A stretch of 64,000 nt of DNA. Source: Auanema rhodensis. Its lineage: Eukaryota; Nematoda; Chromadorea; Rhabditida; Rhabditidae. Below, in pieces: positions 37,801-51,304 of the stretch. Position numbers and translations under genes: made by a program. Numbering within the stretch: position 1 is the first letter of the stretch; the number at the start of each line of letters is the position of its first letter. The notes below the pieces were generated by a model, which searched no databases, was not told the origin of the DNA, and saw only the letters and a program-made list of their open reading frames with translations. The DNA is taken from the NCBI GenBank assembly GCA_964057225.1, contig OZ059900.1:24691638-24755637 (forward strand). Direction: 5' to 3'.

Positions 37801-40800
37801 AAAATATTTCTCATGGGAAATACTGTGTTTTTGTATTTTTCTAGTGTTCAGCATGTAAAATGCTTCATTTTAGTATGTAACACGCTGAAATTCGTTGCAT
37901 TTGACGACTCATATGAACAAAAATCGATTTAATCAATATTAGCCATAAGGGGCGTGCCCTCAGAATATGCTAATTTCCTTAATTTTCTAACCCTTGTTTT
38001 TTTGTCGTGAAAGTGGAACTAGACGTTGTACGAACAATTTTGAGCTAGGTTTCATTGACATTGCATGAGTTTGAACACATGAAATCGTAAGTCAAAACCT
38101 TGTTTACAGCGAAATTTCCAAAAACTGGTTTTCCAGCATAATAAAATATTTCTCATGGGAAATACTGTGTTTTTGTATTTTTCTAGTGTTCAGCATGTAA
38201 AATGCTTCATTTTAGTATGTAACATGCTGAAATTCGTTGCATTTGACGACTCATATGAACAAAAATCGATTTAATCAATATTAGCCATAAGGGGCGTGCC
38301 CTCAGAATATGCTAATTTCCTTAATTTTCTAACCCCTGTTTTTTTGTCGTGAAAGTGGAACTAGACGTTGTACGAACAATTTTGAGCTAGGTTCCATTGA
38401 CATTGCATGAGTTTGAACACATGAAATCGTAAGTCAAAACCTTGTTTACAGCGAAATTTCCAAAAACTGGTTTTCCAGCATAATAAAATATTTCTCATGG
38501 GAAATACTGTGTTTTTGTATTTTTCTAGTGTTCAGCATGTAAAATGCTTCATTTTAGTATGTAACACGCTGAAATTCGTTGCATTTGACGACTCATATGA
38601 ACAAAAATCGATTTAATCAATATTAGCCATAAGGGGCGTGCCCTCAGAATATGCTAATTTCCTTAATTTTCTAACCCCTGTTTTTTTGTCGTGAAAGTGG
38701 AACTAGACGTTGTACGAACAATTTTGAGCTAGGTTTCATTGACATTGCATGAGTTTGAACACATGAAATCGTAAGTCAAAACCTTGTTTACAGCGAAATT
38801 TCCAAAAACTGGTTTTCCAGCATAATAAAATATTTCTCATGGGAAATACTGTGTTTTTGTATTTTTCTAGTGTTCAGCATGTAAAATGCTTCATTTTAGT
38901 ATGTAACATGCTGAAATTCGTTGCATTTGACGACTCATATGAACAAAAATCGATTTAATCAATATTAGCCATAAGGGGCGTGCCCTCAGAATATGCTAAT
39001 TTCCTTAATTTTCTAACCCCTGTTTTTTTGTCGTGAAAGTGGAACTAGACGTTGTACGAACAATTTTGAGCTAGGTTTCATTGACATTGCATGAGTTTGA
39101 ACACATGAAATCGTAAGTCAAAACCTTGTTTACAGCGAAATTTCCAAAAACTGGTTTTCCAGCATAATAAAATATTTCTCATGGGAAATACTGTGTTTTT
39201 GTATTTTTCTAGTGTTCAGCATGTAAAATGCTTCATTTTAGTATGTACCACGCTGAAATTCGTTGCATTTGACGACTCATATGAACAAAAATCGATTTAA
39301 TCAATATTAGCCATAAGGGGCGTGCCCTCAGAATATGCTAATTTCCTTAATTTTCTAACCCCTGTTTTTTTGTCGTGAAAGTGGAACTAGACGTTGTACG
39401 AACAATTTTGAGCTAGGTTTCATTGACATTGCATGAGTTTGAACACATGAAATCGTAAGTCAAAACCTTGTTTACAGCGAAATTTCCAAAAACTGGTTTT
39501 CCAGCATAATAAAATATTTCTCATGGGAAATACTGTGTTTTTGTATTTTTCTAGTGTTCAGCATGTAAAATGCTTCATTTTAGTATGTAACACGCTGAAA
39601 TTCGTTGCATTTGACGACTCATATGAACAAAAATCGATTTAATCAATATTAGCCATAAGGGGCGTGCCCTCAGAATATGCTAATTTCCTTAATTTTCTAA
39701 CCCTTGTTTTTTTGTCGTGAAAGTGGAACTAGACGTTGTACGAACAATTTTGAGCTAGGTTTCATTGACATTGCATGAGTTTGAACACATGAAATCGTAA
39801 GTCAAAACCTTGTTTACAGCGAAATTTCCAAAAACTGGTTTTCCAGCATAATAAAATATTTCTCATGGGAAATACTGTGTTTTTGTATTTTTCTAGTGTT
39901 CAGCATGTAAAATGCTTCATTTTAGTATGTAACATGCTGAAATTCGTTGCATTTGACGACTCATATGAACAAAAATCGATTTAATCAATATTAGCCATAA
40001 GGGGCGTGCCCTCAGAATATGCTAATTTCCTTAATTTTCTAACCCCTGTTTTTTTGTCGTGAAAGTGGAACTAGACGTTGTACGAACAATTTTGAGCTAG
40101 GTTTCATTGACATTGCATGAGTTTGAACACATGAAATCGTAAGTCAAAACCTTGTTTACAGCGAAATTTCCAAAAACTGGTTTTCCAGCATAATAAAATA
40201 TTTCTCATGGGAAATACTGTGTTTTTGTATTTTTCTAGTGTTCAGCATGTAAAATGCTTCATTTTAGTATGTAACACGCTGAAATTCGTTGCATTTGACG
40301 ACTCATATGAACAAAAATCGATTTAATCAATATTAGCCATAAGGGGCGTGCCCTCAGAATATGCTAATTTCCTTAATTTTCTAACCCCTGTTTTTTTGTC
40401 GTGAAAGTGGAACTAGACGTTGTACGAACAATTTTGAGCTAGGTTTCATTGACATTGCATGAGTTTGAACACATGAAATCGTAAGTCAAAACCTTGTTTA
40501 CAGCGAAATTTCCAAAAACTGGTTTTCCAGCATAATAAAATATTTCTCATGGGAAATACTGTGTTTTTGTATTTTTCTAGTGTTCAGCATGTAAAATGCT
40601 TCATTTTAGTATGTAACATGCTGAAATTCGTTGCATTTGACGACTCATATGAACAAAAATCGATTTAATCAATATTAGCCATAAGGGGCGTGCCCTCAGA
40701 ATATGCTAATTTCCTTAATTTTCTAACCCCTGTTTTTTTGTCGTGAAAGTGGAACTAGACGTTGTACGAACAATTTTGAGCTAGGTTTCATTGACATTGC

Positions 40801-41384
40801 ATGAGTTTGAACACATGAAATCGTAAGTCAAAACCTTGTTTACAGCGAAATTTCCAAAAACTGGTTTTCCAGCATAATAAAATATTTCTCATGGGAAATA
40901 CTGTGTTTTTGTATTTTTCTAGTGTTCAGCATGTAAAATGCTTCATTTTAGTATGTAACACGCTGAAATTCGTTGCATTTGACGACTCATATGAACAAAA
41001 ATCGATTTAATCAATATTAGCCATAAGGGGCGTGCCCTCAGAATATGCTAATTTCCTTAATTTTCTAACCCCTGTTTTTTTGTCGTGAAAGTGGAACTAG
41101 ACGTTGTACGAACAATTTTGAGCTAGGTTTCATTGACATTGCATGAGTTTGAACACATGAAATCGTAAGTCAAAACCTTGTTTACAGCGAAATTTCCAAA
41201 AACTGGTTTTCCAGCATAATAAAATATTTCTCATGTGAAATACTGTGTTTTTGTTTTTTTCTAGTGTTCAGCATGTAAAATGCTTCATTTTAGTATGTAA
41301 CTCGCTGAAATTCGTTGCATTTGACGACTCATATGAACAAAAATCGATTTAATCAATATTAGCCATAAGGGGCGTGCCCTCAGA
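31809..41384 (+). repeat. Second HOR recurrence, continued (slots 8-35), A sub-type
   Basis: Twenty-eight monomers, 9,576 bp, matching 2737-12312 slot for slot. By eye I found no difference at any diagnostic site, including rare marks 68A (33928), 78T, 88C, 258C and 194T+213T+260T. Its first sixteen monomers (31809-37280) are the second copy of the 16-monomer duplication. It ends with slot 35, then enters the replaced patch at 41385. Confidence 0.85.
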
Positions 41385-43096
41385 ATATGCTAATTTCCTT
41401 AATTTTCTAACCCTTGTTTTTTTGTCGTGAAAGTGGAACTAGACGTTGTACGAACAATTTTGAGCTAGGTTTCATTGACATTGCATGAGTTTGAACACAT
41501 GAAATCGTAAGTCAAAACCTTGTTTACAGCGAAATTTCCAAAAACTGGTTTTCCAGCATAATAAAATATTTCTCATGGGAAATACTGTGTTTTTGTATTT
41601 TTCTAGTGTTCAGCATGTAAAATGCTTCATTTTAGTGTATGTAACACGCTGAAATTCGTTGCATTTGACGACTCATATGAACAAAAATCGATTTAATCAA
41701 TATTAGCCATAAGGGGCGTGCCCTCAGAATATGCTAATTTCCTTAATTTTCTAACCCCTGTTTTTTTGTCGTGAAAGTGGAACTAGACGTTGTACGAACA
41801 ATTTTGAGCTATGTTTCATTGACATTGCATGAGTTTGAACACATGAAATCGTAAGTCAAAACCTTGTTTACAGCGAAATTTCCAAAAACTGGTTTTCCAG
41901 CATAATAAAATATTTCTCATGGGAAATACTGTGTTTTTGTATTTTTCTAGTGTTCAGCATGTAAAATGCTTCATTTTAGTATGTAACACGCTGAAATTCG
42001 TTGCATTTGACGACTCATATGAACAAAAATCGATTTAATCAATATTAGCCATAAGGGGCGTGCCCTCAGAATATGCTAATTTCCTTAATTTTCTAACCCC
42101 TGTTTTTTTGTCGTGAAAGTGGAACTAGACGTTGTACGAACAATTTTGAGCTAGGTTTCATTGACATTGCATGAGTTTGAACACATGAAATCGTAAGTCA
42201 AAACCTTGTTTACAGCGAAATTTCCAAAAACTGGTTTTCCAGCATAATAAAATATTTCTCATGGGAAATACTGTGTTTTTGTATTTTTCTAGTGTTCAGC
42301 ATGTAAAATGCTTCATTTTAGTATGTAACACGCTGAAATTCGTTGCATTTGACGACTCTGATGAACAAAAATCGATTTAATCAATATTAGCCATAAGGGG
42401 CGTGCCCTCAGAATATGCTAATTTCCTTAATTTTCTAACCCCTGTTTTTTTGTCGTGAAAGTGGAACTAGACGTTGTACGAACAATTTTGAGCTAGGTTT
42501 CATTGACATTGCATGAGTTTGAACACATGAAATCGTAAGTCAAAACCTTGTTTACAGCGAAATTTCCAAAAACTGGTTTTCCAGCATAATAAAATATTTC
42601 TCATGGGAAATACTGTGTTTTTGTATTTTTCTAGTGTTCAGCATGTAAAATGCTTCATTTTAGTATGTAACACGCTGAAATTCGTTGCATTTGACGACTC
42701 ATATGAACAAAAATCGATTTAATCAATATTAGCCATAAGGGGCGTGCCCTCAGAATATGCTAATTTCCTTAGTTTTCTAACCCCTGTTTTTTTGTCGTGA
42801 AAGTGGAACTAGACGTTGTACGAACAATTTTGAGCTAGGTTTCATTGACATTGCATGAGTTTGAACACATGAAATCGTAAGTCAAAACCTTGTTTACAGC
42901 GAAATTTCCAAAAACTGGTTTTCCAGCATAATAAAATATTTCTCATGGGAAATACTGTGTTTTTGTATTTTTCTAGTGTTCAGCATGTAAAATGCTTCCT
43001 TTTAGTATGTAACACGCTGAAATTCGTTGCATTTGACGACTCATATGAACAAAAATCGATTTAATCAATATTAGCCATAAGGGGCGTGCCCTCAGA
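41385..43096 (+). repeat. Five-monomer patch replacing slots 36-40
   Basis: The types here are 30T+GT duplication, 84T, 289T+290G, consensus, 18G+245C. The expected slots 36-40 are 30T+245C, 84T+260T, 30T, 84T+260T, 30T+245C. The number of monomers is unchanged (5) and the flanks, slot 35 before and slot 41 after, are in correct register. The contents match the run that starts with the 344 bp hybrid at 31465 (slots 7-11). The first monomer lacks 245C, so the foreign run starts at or before 41629; the last has 18G (42772) and 245C (42999), so it ends between those. This looks like a gene conversion tract of about 1.1-1.6 kb. Two compensating unequal exchanges would give the same result. Confidence 0.75.
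41635..41638 (+). repeat. Second GT duplication at monomer position 251
   Basis: Identical to the one at 31715-31718 and at the same monomer position, followed by the same slots 8, 9, 10. Shared ancestry by copying is more likely than two independent 2 bp insertions. Confidence 0.95.
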
Positions 43097-46000
43097 ATAT
43101 GCTAATTTCCTTAATTTTCTAACCCCTGTTTTTTTGTCGTGAAAGTGGAACTAGACGTTGTACGAACAATTTTGAGCTATGTTTCATTGACATTGCATGA
43201 GTTTGAACACATGAAATCGTAAGTCAAAACCTTGTTTACAGCGAAATTTCCAAAAACTGGTTTTCCAGCATAATAAAATATTTCTCATGGGAAATACTGT
43301 GTTTTTGTATTTTTCTAGTGTTCAGCATGTGAAATGCTTCATTTTAGTATGTAACTCGCTGAAATTCGTTGCATTTGACGACTCATATGAACAAAAATCG
43401 ATTTAATCAATATTAGCCATAAGGGGCGTGCCCTCAGAATATGCTAATTTCCTTAATTTTCTAACCCTTGTTTTTTTGTCGTGAAAGTGGAACTAGACGT
43501 TGTACGAACAATTTTGAGCTAGGTTTCATTGACATTGCATGAGTTTGAACACATGAAATCGTAAGTCAAAACCTTGTTTACAGCGAAATTTCCAAAAACT
43601 GGTTTTCCAGCATAATAAAATATTTCTCATGGGAAATACTGTGTTTTTGTATTTTTCTAGTGTTCAGCATGTAAAATGCTTCATTTTAGTATGTAACACG
43701 CTGAAATTCGTTGCATTTGACGACTCATATGAACAAAAATCGATTTAATCAATATTAGCCATAAGGGGCGTGCCCTCAGAATATGCTAATTTCCTTAATT
43801 TTCTAACCCCTGTTTTTTTGTCGTGAAAGTGGAACTAGACGTTGTACGAACAATTTTGAGCTATGTTTCATTGACATTGCATGAGTTTGAACACATGAAA
43901 TCGTAAGTCAAAACCTTGTTTACAGCGAAATTTCCAAAAACTGGTTTTCCAGCATAATAAAATATTTCTCATGGGAAATACTGTGTTTTTGTATTTTTCT
44001 AGTGTTCAGCATGTAAAATGCTTCATTTTAGTATGTAACTCGCTGAAATTCGTTGCATTTGACGACTCATATGAACAAAAATCGATTTAATCAATATTAG
44101 CCATAAGGGGCGTGCCGTCAGAATATGCTAATTTCCTTAATATTCTAACCCTTGTTTTTTTGTCGTGAAAGTGGAACTAGACGTTGTACGAACAATTTTG
44201 AGCTAGGTTTCATTGACATTGCATGAGTTTGAACACATGAAATCGTAAGTCAAAACCTTGTTTACAGCGAAATTTCCAAAAACTGGTTTTCCAGCATAAT
44301 AAAATATTTCTCATGGGAAATACTGTGTTTTTGTATTTTTCTAGTGTTCAGCATGTAAAATGCTTCCTTTTAGTATGTAACACGCTGAAATTCGTTGCAT
44401 TTGACGACTCATATGAACAAAAATCGATTTAATCAATATTAGCCATAAGGGGCGTGCCCTCAGAATATGCTAATTTCCTTAGTTTTCTAACCCCTGTTTT
44501 TTTGTCGTGAAAGTGGAACTAGACGTTGTACGAACAATTTTGAGCTAGGTTTCATTGACATTGCATGAGTTTGAACACATGAAATCGTAAGTCAAAACCT
44601 TGTTTACAGCGAAATTTCCAAAAACTGGTTTTCCAGCATAATAAAATATTTCTCATGGGAAATACTGTGTTTTTGTATTTTTCTAGTGTTCAGCATGTAA
44701 AATGTTTCATTTTAGTATGTAACACGCTGAAATTCGTTGCATTTGACGACTCATATGAACAAAAATCGATTTAATCAATATTAGCCATAAGGGGCGTGCC
44801 CTCAGAATATGCTAATTTCCTTAATTTTCTAACCCCTGTTTTTTTGTCGTGAAAGTGGAACTAGACGTTGTACGAACAATTTTGAGCTATGTTTCATTGA
44901 CATTGCATGAATTTGAACACATGAAATCGTAAGTCAAAACCTTGTTTACAGCGAAATTTCCAAAAACTGGTTTTCCAGCATAATAAAATATTTCTCATGG
45001 GAAATACTGTGTTTTTGTATTTTTCTAGTGTTCAGCATGTAAAATGCTTCATTTTAGTATGTAACACGCTGAAATTCGTTGCATTTGACGACTCATATGA
45101 ACAAAAATCGATTTAATCAATATTAGCCATAAGGGGCGTGCCCTCAGAATATGCTAATTTCCTTAATTTTCTAACCCCTGTTTTTTTGTCGTGAAAGTGG
45201 AACTAGACGTTGTACGAACAATTTTGAGCTAGGTTTCATTGACATTGCATGAGTTTGAACACATGAAATCGTAAGTCAAAACCTTGTTTACAGCGAAATT
45301 TCCAAAAACTGGTTTTCCAGCATAATAAAATATTTCTCATGAGAAATACTGTGTTTTTGTATTTTTCTAGTGTTCAGCATGTAAAATGCTTCATTTTAGT
45401 ATGTAACACGCTGAAATTCGTTGCATTTGACGACTCATATGAACAAAAATCGATTTAATCAATATTAGCCATAAGGGGCGTGCCCTCAGAATATGCTAAT
45501 TTCCTTAATTTTCTAACCCCTGTTTTTTTGTCGTGAAAGTGGAACTAGACGTTGTACGAACAATTTTGAGCTAGGTTTCATTGACATTGCATGAGTTTGA
45601 ACACATGAAATCGTAAGTCAAAACCTTGTTTACAGCGAAATTTCCAAAAACTGGTTTTCCAGCATAATAAAATATTTCTCATGGGAAATACTGTGTTTTT
45701 GTATTTTTCTAGTGTTCAGCATGTAAAATGCTTCATTTTAGTATGTAACACGCTGAAATTCGTTGCATTTGACGACTCATATGAACAAAAATCGATTTAA
45801 TCAATATTAGCCATAAGGGGCGTGCCCTCAGAATATGCTAATTTCCTTAATTTTCTAACCCTTGTTTTTTTGTCGTGAAAGTGGAACTAGACGTTGTACG
45901 AACAATTTTGAGCTAGGTTTCATTGACATTGCATGAGTTTGAACACATGAAATCGTAAGTCAAAACCTTGTTTACAGCGAAATTTCCAAAAACTGGTTTT

Positions 46001-47884
46001 CCAGCATAATAAAATATTTCTCATGGGAAATACTGTGTTTTTGTATTTTTCTAGTGTTCAGCATGTAAAATGCTTCATTTTAGTATGTAACACGCTGAAA
46101 TTCGTTGCATTTGACGACTCATATGAACAAAAATCGATTTAATCAATATTAGCCATAAGGGGCGTGCCCTCAGAATATGCTAATTTCCTTAATTTTCTAA
46201 CCCCTGTTTTTTTGTCGTGAAAGTGGAACTAGACGTTGTACGAACAATTTTGAGCTAGGTTTCATTGACATTGCATGAGTTTGAACACATGAAATCGTAA
46301 GTCAAAACCTTGTTTACAGCGAAATTTCCAAAAACTGGTTTTCCAGCATAATAAAATATTTCTCATGGGAAATACTGTGTTTTTGTATTTTTCTAGTGTT
46401 CAGCATGTAAAATGCTTCATTTTAGTATGTAACACGCTGAAAGTCGTTGCATTTGACGACTCATATGAACAAAAATCGATTTAATCAATATTAGCCATAA
46501 GGGGCGTGCCCTCAGAATATGCTAATTTCCTTAGTTTTCTAACCCCTGTTTTTTTGTCGTGAAAGTGGAACTAGACGTTGTACGAACAATTTTGAGCTAG
46601 GTTTCATTGACATTGCATGAGTTTGAACACATGAAATCGTAAGTCAAAACCTTGTTTACAGCGAAATTTCCAAAAACTGGTTTTCCAGCATAATAAAATA
46701 TTTCTCATGGGAAATACTGTGTTTTTGTATTTTTCTAGTGTTCAGCATGTAAAATGCTTCATTTTAGTATGTAACACGCTGAAATTCGTTGCATTTGACG
46801 AATCATATGAACAAAAATCGATTTAATCAATATTAGCCATAAGGGGCGTGCCCTCAGAATATGCTAATTTCCTTAATTTTCTAACCCCTGTTTTTTTGTC
46901 GTGAAAGTGGAACTAGACGTTGTACGAACAATTTTGAGCTAGGTTTCATTGACATTGCATGAGTTTGAACACATGAAATCGTAAGTCAAAACCTTGTTTA
47001 CAGCGAAATTTCCAAAAACTGGTTTTCCAGCATAATAAAATATTTCTCATGGGAAATACTGTGTTTTTGTATTTTTCTAGTGTTCAGCATGTAAAATGCT
47101 TCATTTTAGTATGTAACACGCTGAAAGTCGTTGCATTTGACGACTCATATGAACAAAAATCGATTTAATCAATATTAGCCATAAGGGGCGTGCCCTCAGA
47201 ATATGCTAATTTCCTTAGTTTTCTAACCCCTGTTTTTTTGTCGTGAAAGTGGAACTAGACGTTGTACGAACAATTTTGAGCTAGGTTTCATTGACATTGC
47301 ATGAGTTTGAACACATGAAATCGTAAGTCAAAACCTTGTTTACAGCGAAATTTCCAAAAACTGGTTTTCCAGCATAATAAAATATTTCTCATGGGAAATA
47401 CTGTGTTTTTGTATTTTTCTAGTGTTCAGCATGTAAAATGCTTCATTTTAGTATGTAACACGCTGAAATTCGTTGCATTTGACGAATCATATGAACAAAA
47501 ATCGATTTAATCAATATTAGCCATAAGGGGCGTGCCCTCAGAATATGCTAATTTCCTTAATTTTCTAACCCCTGTTTTTTTGTCGTGAAAGTGGAACTAG
47601 ACGTTGTACGAACAATTTTGAGCTAGGTTTCATTGACATTGCATGAGTTTGAACACATGAAATCGTAAGTCAAAACCTTGTTTACAGCGAAATTTCCAAA
47701 AACTGGTTTTCCAGCATAATAAAATATTTCTCATGGGAAATACTGTGTTTTTGTATTTTTCTAGTGTTCAGCATGTAAAATGCTTCATTTTAGTATGTAA
47801 CACGCTGAAAGTCGTTGCATTTGACGACTCATATGAACAAAAATCGATTTAATCAATATTAGCCATAAGGGGCGTGCCCTCAGA
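43097..47884 (+). repeat. Second HOR recurrence, end (slots 41-54)
   Basis: Fourteen monomers in the same order as 14023-18810. Private changes visible: 235G at 43331 (slot 41), 20A at 44142 (slot 44). The run restores the normal phase after the patch and leads into slot 1 at 47885. Confidence 0.85.
45331..45348. other. Perfect 18 bp palindrome (194A, slot 47, third copy)
   Basis: Same site in the slot 47 monomer of the second HOR recurrence. No other monomers carry 194A. Confidence 0.85.
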
Positions 47885-50800
47885 ATATGCTAATTTCCTT
47901 AGTTTTCTAACCCCTGTTTTTTTGTCGTGAAAGTGGAACTAGACGTTGTACGAACAATTTTGAGCTAGGTTTCATTGACATTGCATGAGTTTGAACACAT
48001 GAAATCGTAAGTCAAAACCTTGTTTACAGCGAAATTTCCAAAAACTGGCTTTCCAGCATAATAAAATATTTCTCATGGGAAATACTGTGTTTTTGTATTT
48101 TTCTAGTGTTCAGCATGTAAAATGCTTCATTTTAGTATGTAACACGCTGAAATTCGTTGCATTTGACGAATCATATGAACAAAAATCGATTTAATCAATA
48201 TTAGCCATAAGGGGCGTGCCCTCAGAATATGCTAATTTCCTTAATTTTCTAACCCCTGTTTTTTTGTCGTGAAAGTGGAACTAGACGTTGTACGAACAAT
48301 TTTGAGCTAGGTTTCATTGACATTGCATGAGTTTGAACACATGACATCGTAAGTCAAAACCTTGTTTACAGCGAAATTACCAAAAACTGGTTTTCCAGCA
48401 TAATAAAATATTTCTCATGGGAAATACTGTGTTTTTGTATTTTTCTAGTGTTCAGCATGTAAAATGCTTCATTTTAGTATGTAACACGCTGAAATTCGTT
48501 GCATTTGACGACTCATATGAACAAAAATCGATTTAATCAATATTAGCCATAAGGGGCGTGCCCTCAGAATATGCTAATTTCCTTAATTTTCTAACCCCTG
48601 TTTTTTTGTCGTGAAAGTGGAACTAGACGTTGTACGAACAATTTTGAGCTAGGTTTCATTGACATTGCATGAGTTTGAACACATGAAATCGTAGGTCAAA
48701 ACCTTGTTTACAGCGAAATTTCCAAAAACTGGTTTTCCAGCATAATAAAATATTTCTCATGGGAAATACTGTGTTTTTGTATTTTTCTAGTGTTCAGCAT
48801 GTAAAATGCTTCATTTTAGTATGTAACACGCTGAAATTCGTTGCATTTGACGAATCATATGAACAAAAATCGATTTAATCAATATTAGCCATAAGGGGCG
48901 TGCCCTCAGAATATGCTAATTTCCTTAATTTTCTAACCCCTGTTTTTTTGTCGTGAAAGTGGAACTAGACGTTGTACGAACAATTTTGAGCTAGGTTTCA
49001 TTGACATTGCATGAGTTTGAACACATGAAATCGTAAGTCAAAACCTTGTTTACAGCGAAATTTCCAAAAACTGGTTTTCCAGCATAATAAAATATTTCTC
49101 ATGGGAAATACTGTGTTTTTGTATTTTTCTAGTGTTCAGCATGTAAAATGCTTCATTTTAGTATGTAACACGCTGAAATTCGTTGCATTTGACGACTCAT
49201 ATGAACAAAAATCGATTTAATCAATATTAGCCATAAGGGGCGTGCCCTCAGAATATGCTAATTTCCTTAGTTTTCTAACCCCTGTTTTTTTGTCGTGAAA
49301 GTGGAACTAGACGTTGTACGAACAATTTTGAGCTAGGTTTCATTGACATTGCATGAGTTTGAACACATGAAATCGTAAGTCAAAACCTTGTTTACAGCGA
49401 AATTTCCAAAAACTGGTTTTCCAGCATAATAAAATATTTCTCATGGGAAATACTGTGTTTTTGTATTTTTCTAGTGTTCAGCATGTAAAATGCTTCATTT
49501 TAGTATGTAACACGCTGAAATTCGTTGCATTTGACGACTCATATGAACAAAAATCGATTTAATCAATATTAGCCATAAGGGGCGTGCCCTCGGAATATGC
49601 TAATTTCCTTAGTTTTCTAACCCCTGTTTTTTTGTCGTGAAAGTGGAACTAGACGTTGTACGAACAATTTTGAGCTAGGTTTCATTGACATTGCATGAGT
49701 TTGAACACATGAAATCGTAAGTCAAAACCTTGTTTACAGCGAAATTTCCAAAAACTGGTTTTCCAGCATAATAAAATATTTCTCATGGGAAATACTGTGT
49801 TTTTGTATTTTTCTAGTGTTCAGCATGTAAAATGCTTCCTTTTAGTATGTAACACGCTGAAATTCGTTGCATTTGACGACTCATATGAACAAAAATCGAT
49901 TTAATCAATATTAGCCATAAGGGGCGTGCCCTCAGAATATGCTAATTTCCTTAGTTTTCTAACCCCTGTTTTTTTGTCGTGAAAGTGGAACTAGACGTTG
50001 TACGAACAATTTTGAGCTAGGTTTCATTGACATTGCATGAGTTTGAACACATGAAATCGTAAGTCAAAACCTTGTTTACAGCGAAATTTCCAAAAACTGG
50101 TTTTCCAGCATAATAAAATATTTCTCATGGGAAATACTGTGTTTTTGTATTTTTCTAGTGTTCAGCATGTAAAATGCTTCATTTTAGTATGTAACACGCT
50201 GAAATTCGTTGCATTTGACGACTCATATGAACAAAAATCGATTTAATCAATATTAGCCATAAGGGGCGTGCCCTCAGAATATGCTAATTTCCTTAATTTT
50301 CTAACCCCTGTTTTTTTGTCGTGAAAGTGGAACTAGACGTTGTACGAACAATTTTGAGCTATGTTTCATTGACATTGCATGAGTTTGAACACATGAAATC
50401 GTAAGTCAAAACCTTGTTTACAGCGAAATTTCCAAAAACTGGTTTTCCAGCATAATAAAATATTTCTCATGGGAAATACTGTGTTTTTGTATTTTTCTAG
50501 TGTTCAGCATGTAAAATGCTTCATTTTAGTATGTAACACGCTGAAATTCGTTGCATTTGACGACTCATATGAACAAAAATCGATTTAATCAATATTAGCC
50601 ATAAGGGGCGTGCCCTCAGAATATGCTAATTTCCTTAATTTTCTAACCCCTGTTTTTTTGTCGTGAAAGTGGAACTAGACGTTGTACGAACAATTTTGAG
50701 CTAGGTTTCATTGACATTGCATGAGTTTGAACACATGAAATCGTAAGTCAAAACCTTGTTTACAGCGAAATTTCCAAAAACTGGTTTTCCAGCATAATAA

Positions 50801-51304
50801 AATATTTCTCATGGGAAATACTGTGTTTTTGTATTTTTCTAGTGTTCAGCATGTAAAATGCTTCATTTTAGTATGTAACACGCTGAAATTCGTTGCATTT
50901 GACGAATCATATGAACAAAAATCGATTTAATCAATATTAGCCATAAGGGGCGTGCCCTCAGAATATGCTAATTTCCTTAATTTTCTAACCCCTGTTTTTT
51001 TGTCGTGAAAGTGGAACTAGACGTTGTACGAACAATTTTGAGCTAGGTTTCATTGACATTGCATGAGTTTGAACACATGAAATCGTAAGTCAAAACCTTG
51101 TTTACAGCGAAATTTCCAAAAACTGGTTTTCCAGCATAATAAAATATTTCTCATGGGAAATACTGTGTTTTTGTATTTTTCTAGTGTTCAGCATGTAAAA
51201 TGCTTCATTTTAGTATGTAACACGCTGAAATTCGTTGCATTTGACGACTCATATGAACAAAAATCGATTTAATCAATATTAGCCATAAGGGGCGTGCCCT
51301 CAGA
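46175..51304 (+). repeat. First copy of a 15-monomer tandem duplication (slots 50-54, 1-10)
   Basis: Fifteen monomers, 5,130 bp, followed by the same order at 51305-56434. Private marks of this copy are 340G at 49592 (slot 5) and 286A with normal 289-290 at 50906 (slot 9). The alternative description is that a 54-mer lost slots 11-49 (39 monomers); one unequal exchange yields either reading. Confidence 0.8.
50621..50962 (+). repeat. Slot 9 monomer with 286A instead of 289T+290G
   Basis: Flanked by slot 8 (84T) and slot 10 (consensus), this unit should carry the 289T+290G double change seen in the other slot 9 copies (3366, 26964, 32440, 42360 and 56040 regions). It instead has 286A at 50906 and consensus at 289-290. 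A short conversion patch from a 286A monomer (slots 1, 3, 51, 53) fits; an unseen alternative allele is also possible. Confidence 0.7.

Noticed and set aside
42755-43096. Reading the 18G+245C monomer as a misplaced slot 6 copy
   Set aside because: Slot 6 has the same two marks, but the three monomers before it are slots 8, 9 and 10 and the one after is slot 41, so an 11/40 hybrid needs fewer events. It is not excluded.
23941-47884. A basic HOR of 69-70 monomers (about 23.6-23.9 kb)
   Set aside because: Slot 1 recurs at that spacing, but each interval includes a tandem duplication at a different place (15 and 16 monomers). Removing them leaves 54 in both cases.
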